Of a stretch of 6,837 bases of DNA, positions 5,697-6,837 are shown one piece after another. The notes beneath the pieces are model-generated. The model worked only from the letters and a program-made list of their open reading frames with translations, did no database searches and was not told where the DNA came from. The stretch is from an uncultured Chloroflexota bacterium. GTDB lineage: Bacteria; Chloroflexota; Anaerolineae; Aggregatilineales; Phototrophicaceae. A program made the position numbers and the translations under genes. The stretch spans positions 1-6,837 of the forward strand of contig CALMZT010000725.1 in assembly GCA_937870805.1 (NCBI GenBank). The letters run 5' to 3'. Each line of letters starts with the position of its first letter. The stretch's first letter is position 1.

Positions 5697-6557
5697 ATGT
5701 GTTCTCCACTTGTTGAAAAGATTGTTCGTGAACGTATCCAGAAAGAAGGACTGCCCAATTTCAGCCGTCGCAACTTCCTGAAGCTCGGCGGTGTCGCAGC
5801 GGGCGGTTTAGCGGCTGCCAGCCTCATACCCCAGCGCAAGGCGCAGGCACAAACCGCCGCAATGGGCGTCACCGACCTGAGCCACATCTTTGCCACTGAA
5901 ATGCCCACATATACACTGGGCGAAACCCCTACACGCGAACCCTTTGTCACCGTAGAAGCGAATGGCTTCTTTATCCAGCGTTGGACTCTATACGAGCACG
6001 CAGGTACACATGTCGATTTCCCAGCGCACTTCATCGCCGATGGCGAAACCGTCGATATCTATCCCGTTGAAAACCTGCTGGGTCCCGCCGTCGTCATCGA
6101 CATCGCTGAGCGCGCGGCAGAAGATCCCGACACGATGGTCATGCCTGAAGATTTGGACGCATGGGAAAGCGCAAATGGTGAAATCCCCGCTGGCGCAATC
6201 GTCTGTATGTACTCTGGCTGGGAATCGCGCTGGAGCAGTATTCAGGACTTCCGCAACCCTGATGCGGATGGCGTGATGCACTTCCCTGGCTTCGGTCCAG
6301 AGGCAGCGGAGTGGCTGCTCGCGGAACGCGACATTTACGGCATCGCTGTCGATACGCTGAGTCTTGATCCGGGCAACTCGACCACATTTGATGTGCATGT
6401 TGCTATATGCAGCGCAGGCAAGTTCGGGATTGAGAACATCGCCAACCTGAGTTCAATTATGAATAACCAAGCCTCGATCTTCGTCGGCATTCCGCGCTGG
6501 CAGGGCAGTGGTGGCGGTCCTTCGCGCATTGTCGCCTTCCACGCAGCCGACATGTAA
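5697..6557 (+). CDS. Tat-exported KynB-like metal-dependent cyclase-family hydrolase
   Basis: A 286-residue protein of the cyclase family (PF04199, which includes the kynurenine formamidase KynB). After a 22-residue leader with Cys2 comes a textbook twin-arginine motif SRRNFLK at residues 23-29, a hydrophobic Gly/Ala stretch (30-45) and a likely cleavage site after AQA (49-51), so the folded enzyme should be exported across the membrane. The metal-binding signature HAGTHVDFPAH lies at 101-111 (His101, His105, Asp107, His111). Other family blocks are VCMYSGWESRW at 169-179, FPGFGPEAAEWLL at 196-208, GIAVDTLSLDPG at 215-226 and the C-terminal FVGIPRWQGSGGGPSRIVAF. Family members hydrolyse amide or lactone-type bonds in small cyclic or formylated substrates. 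The substrate cannot be inferred here and no tryptophan-catabolism gene is nearby. The gene appears monocistronic, with its own promoter, ribosome site and terminator. GC content is higher than in the minus-strand cluster. Confidence 0.92.
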   Translation: MCSPLVEKIVRERIQKEGLPNFSRRNFLKLGGVAAGGLAAASLIPQRKAQAQTAAMGVTDLSHIFATEMPTYTLGETPTREPFVTVEANGFFIQRWTLYEHAGTHVDFPAHFIADGETVDIYPVENLLGPAVVIDIAERAAEDPDTMVMPEDLDAWESANGEIPAGAIVCMYSGWESRWSSIQDFRNPDADGVMHFPGFGPEAAEWLLAERDIYGIAVDTLSLDPGNSTTFDVHVAICSAGKFGIENIANLSSIMNNQASIFVGIPRWQGSGGGPSRIVAFHAADM

Positions 6558-6573
6558 TCCACTTCAAATCAAT

Positions 6574-6603
6574 AAGGCGACTCTCATAGTGAGCCGCCTT
6601 TTC
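6574..6603 (+). terminator. Rho-independent terminator after the cyclase gene
   Basis: AAGGCG (6574-6579) pairs with CGCCTT (6595-6600), extended inside by CTC (6581-6583) with GAG (6591-6593) across one mismatch, with a 7-base loop. The right arm runs into TTTT (6599-6602). It begins 17 bases after the stop codon. It sits between convergent genes but lacks a T run on the other strand, so it mainly serves the cyclase gene. Confidence 0.78.
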
Positions 6604-6637
6604 TCATGGCTATTTGCTCGTTACTCATTGTTATTTG

Positions 6638-6837
6638 CTAAAGCGCCTTCTGCGAAATGATAAATGCGGCTGTCGCTGGATTGGTTGCCAGCGGGACGTT
6701 ATGCACGTTGCAAATGCGCAGCAGCCCTTGAATGTCCGGGTCATGGGGTTGAGCATTCAGTGGGTCAATGAAAAAGAATACCGCTTCGATAATGCCTTCC
6801 GCGACTTTGGCGGCAATCTGCGCATCGCCGCCGCGCG
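6638..6837 (-). CDS. mgsA: Methylglyoxal synthase, C-terminal part (5' end outside window)
   Basis: The last 65 codons of a minus-strand gene whose start lies beyond the right edge; the stop is TAG (complement of 6638-6640). The translation shows RGGDAQIAAKV, FFFIDPLNAQPHDPDIQGLLRI and NVPLATNPATAAFII, the hallmark blocks of methylglyoxal synthase. The GGD aspartate and the His and Asp of PHDPD correspond to the catalytic Asp71, His98 and Asp101 of the E. coli enzyme. The enzyme converts dihydroxyacetone phosphate to methylglyoxal and phosphate in the cytosol, a bypass that relieves phosphate limitation and sugar-phosphate stress. The protein ends with SQKAL, about 20 residues earlier than in E. 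coli, which fits shorter members of the family. It converges on the cyclase gene. No terminator of its own is evident. Confidence 0.93.
   Translation of the reverse strand, partial: RGGDAQIAAKVAEGIIEAVFFFIDPLNAQPHDPDIQGLLRICNVHNVPLATNPATAAFIISQKAL

Noticed and set aside
5988..6398. 136-codon minus-strand frame
   Set aside because: It is antisense to the conserved metal-binding part of the cyclase gene; a shadow.
6611..6639. TATTTGCT repeated at 6611-6618 and 6632-6639
   Set aside because: Only two short AT-rich copies at the end of the methylglyoxal synthase gene; likely chance.

Overview
The window looks like a piece of a bacterial chromosome, most likely from the Chloroflexota (Anaerolineae-like). 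That assignment is an inference. It rests on a secreted protein with a Thr-Pro repeat linker after the signal peptide and a Cys-x3-Cys-Phe-Trp-Gly-Ile-x-Pro-Gly motif, on an orphan RHS-core fragment, and on a Tat-exported cyclase with a short Met-Cys leader. No rRNA, tRNA, CRISPR array or intact insertion sequence is visible.

Left part (1-2323, + strand): a compact three-gene run. It starts with the 3' end of a UvrD/AddA-type helicase-nuclease gene, of which only the C-terminal PD-(D/E)XK nuclease part is present. The next gene overlaps it by 11 bp and encodes a polytopic membrane protein resembling an ABC-2 type permease. A YbiA/NADAR-family N-glycosidase follows 3 bp later. The spacing suggests one transcript.

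Middle part (2403-5180, - strand): three co-oriented genes, visibly more AT-rich than the flanks. In transcription order they are: a short orphan RHS-core protein with a C-terminal HExxH metallopeptidase-like domain; a secreted protein of unknown function with a Thr-Pro linker; and a cytoplasmic-looking protein with a second, unrelated-looking HExxH...EG (peptidase-MA-like gluzincin) signature. The first gene has a good Shine-Dalgarno sequence, a candidate promoter and an 8-bp inverted repeat just upstream. The last is followed by a plausible terminator. This resembles a polymorphic-toxin-type cassette carried as a unit and is the most interesting part of the window. Its function is not established by the sequence.

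Right part (5181-6837): a 516-bp divergent intergenic region holds the promoters for both directions and a cluster of GTCAGT/ACTGAC motifs. It is followed by a Tat-exported KynB-like metal-dependent cyclase gene (+) with a consensus-like promoter, strong Shine-Dalgarno sequence and Rho-independent terminator. The 3' end of a methylglyoxal synthase gene (-) converges on it from the right edge.
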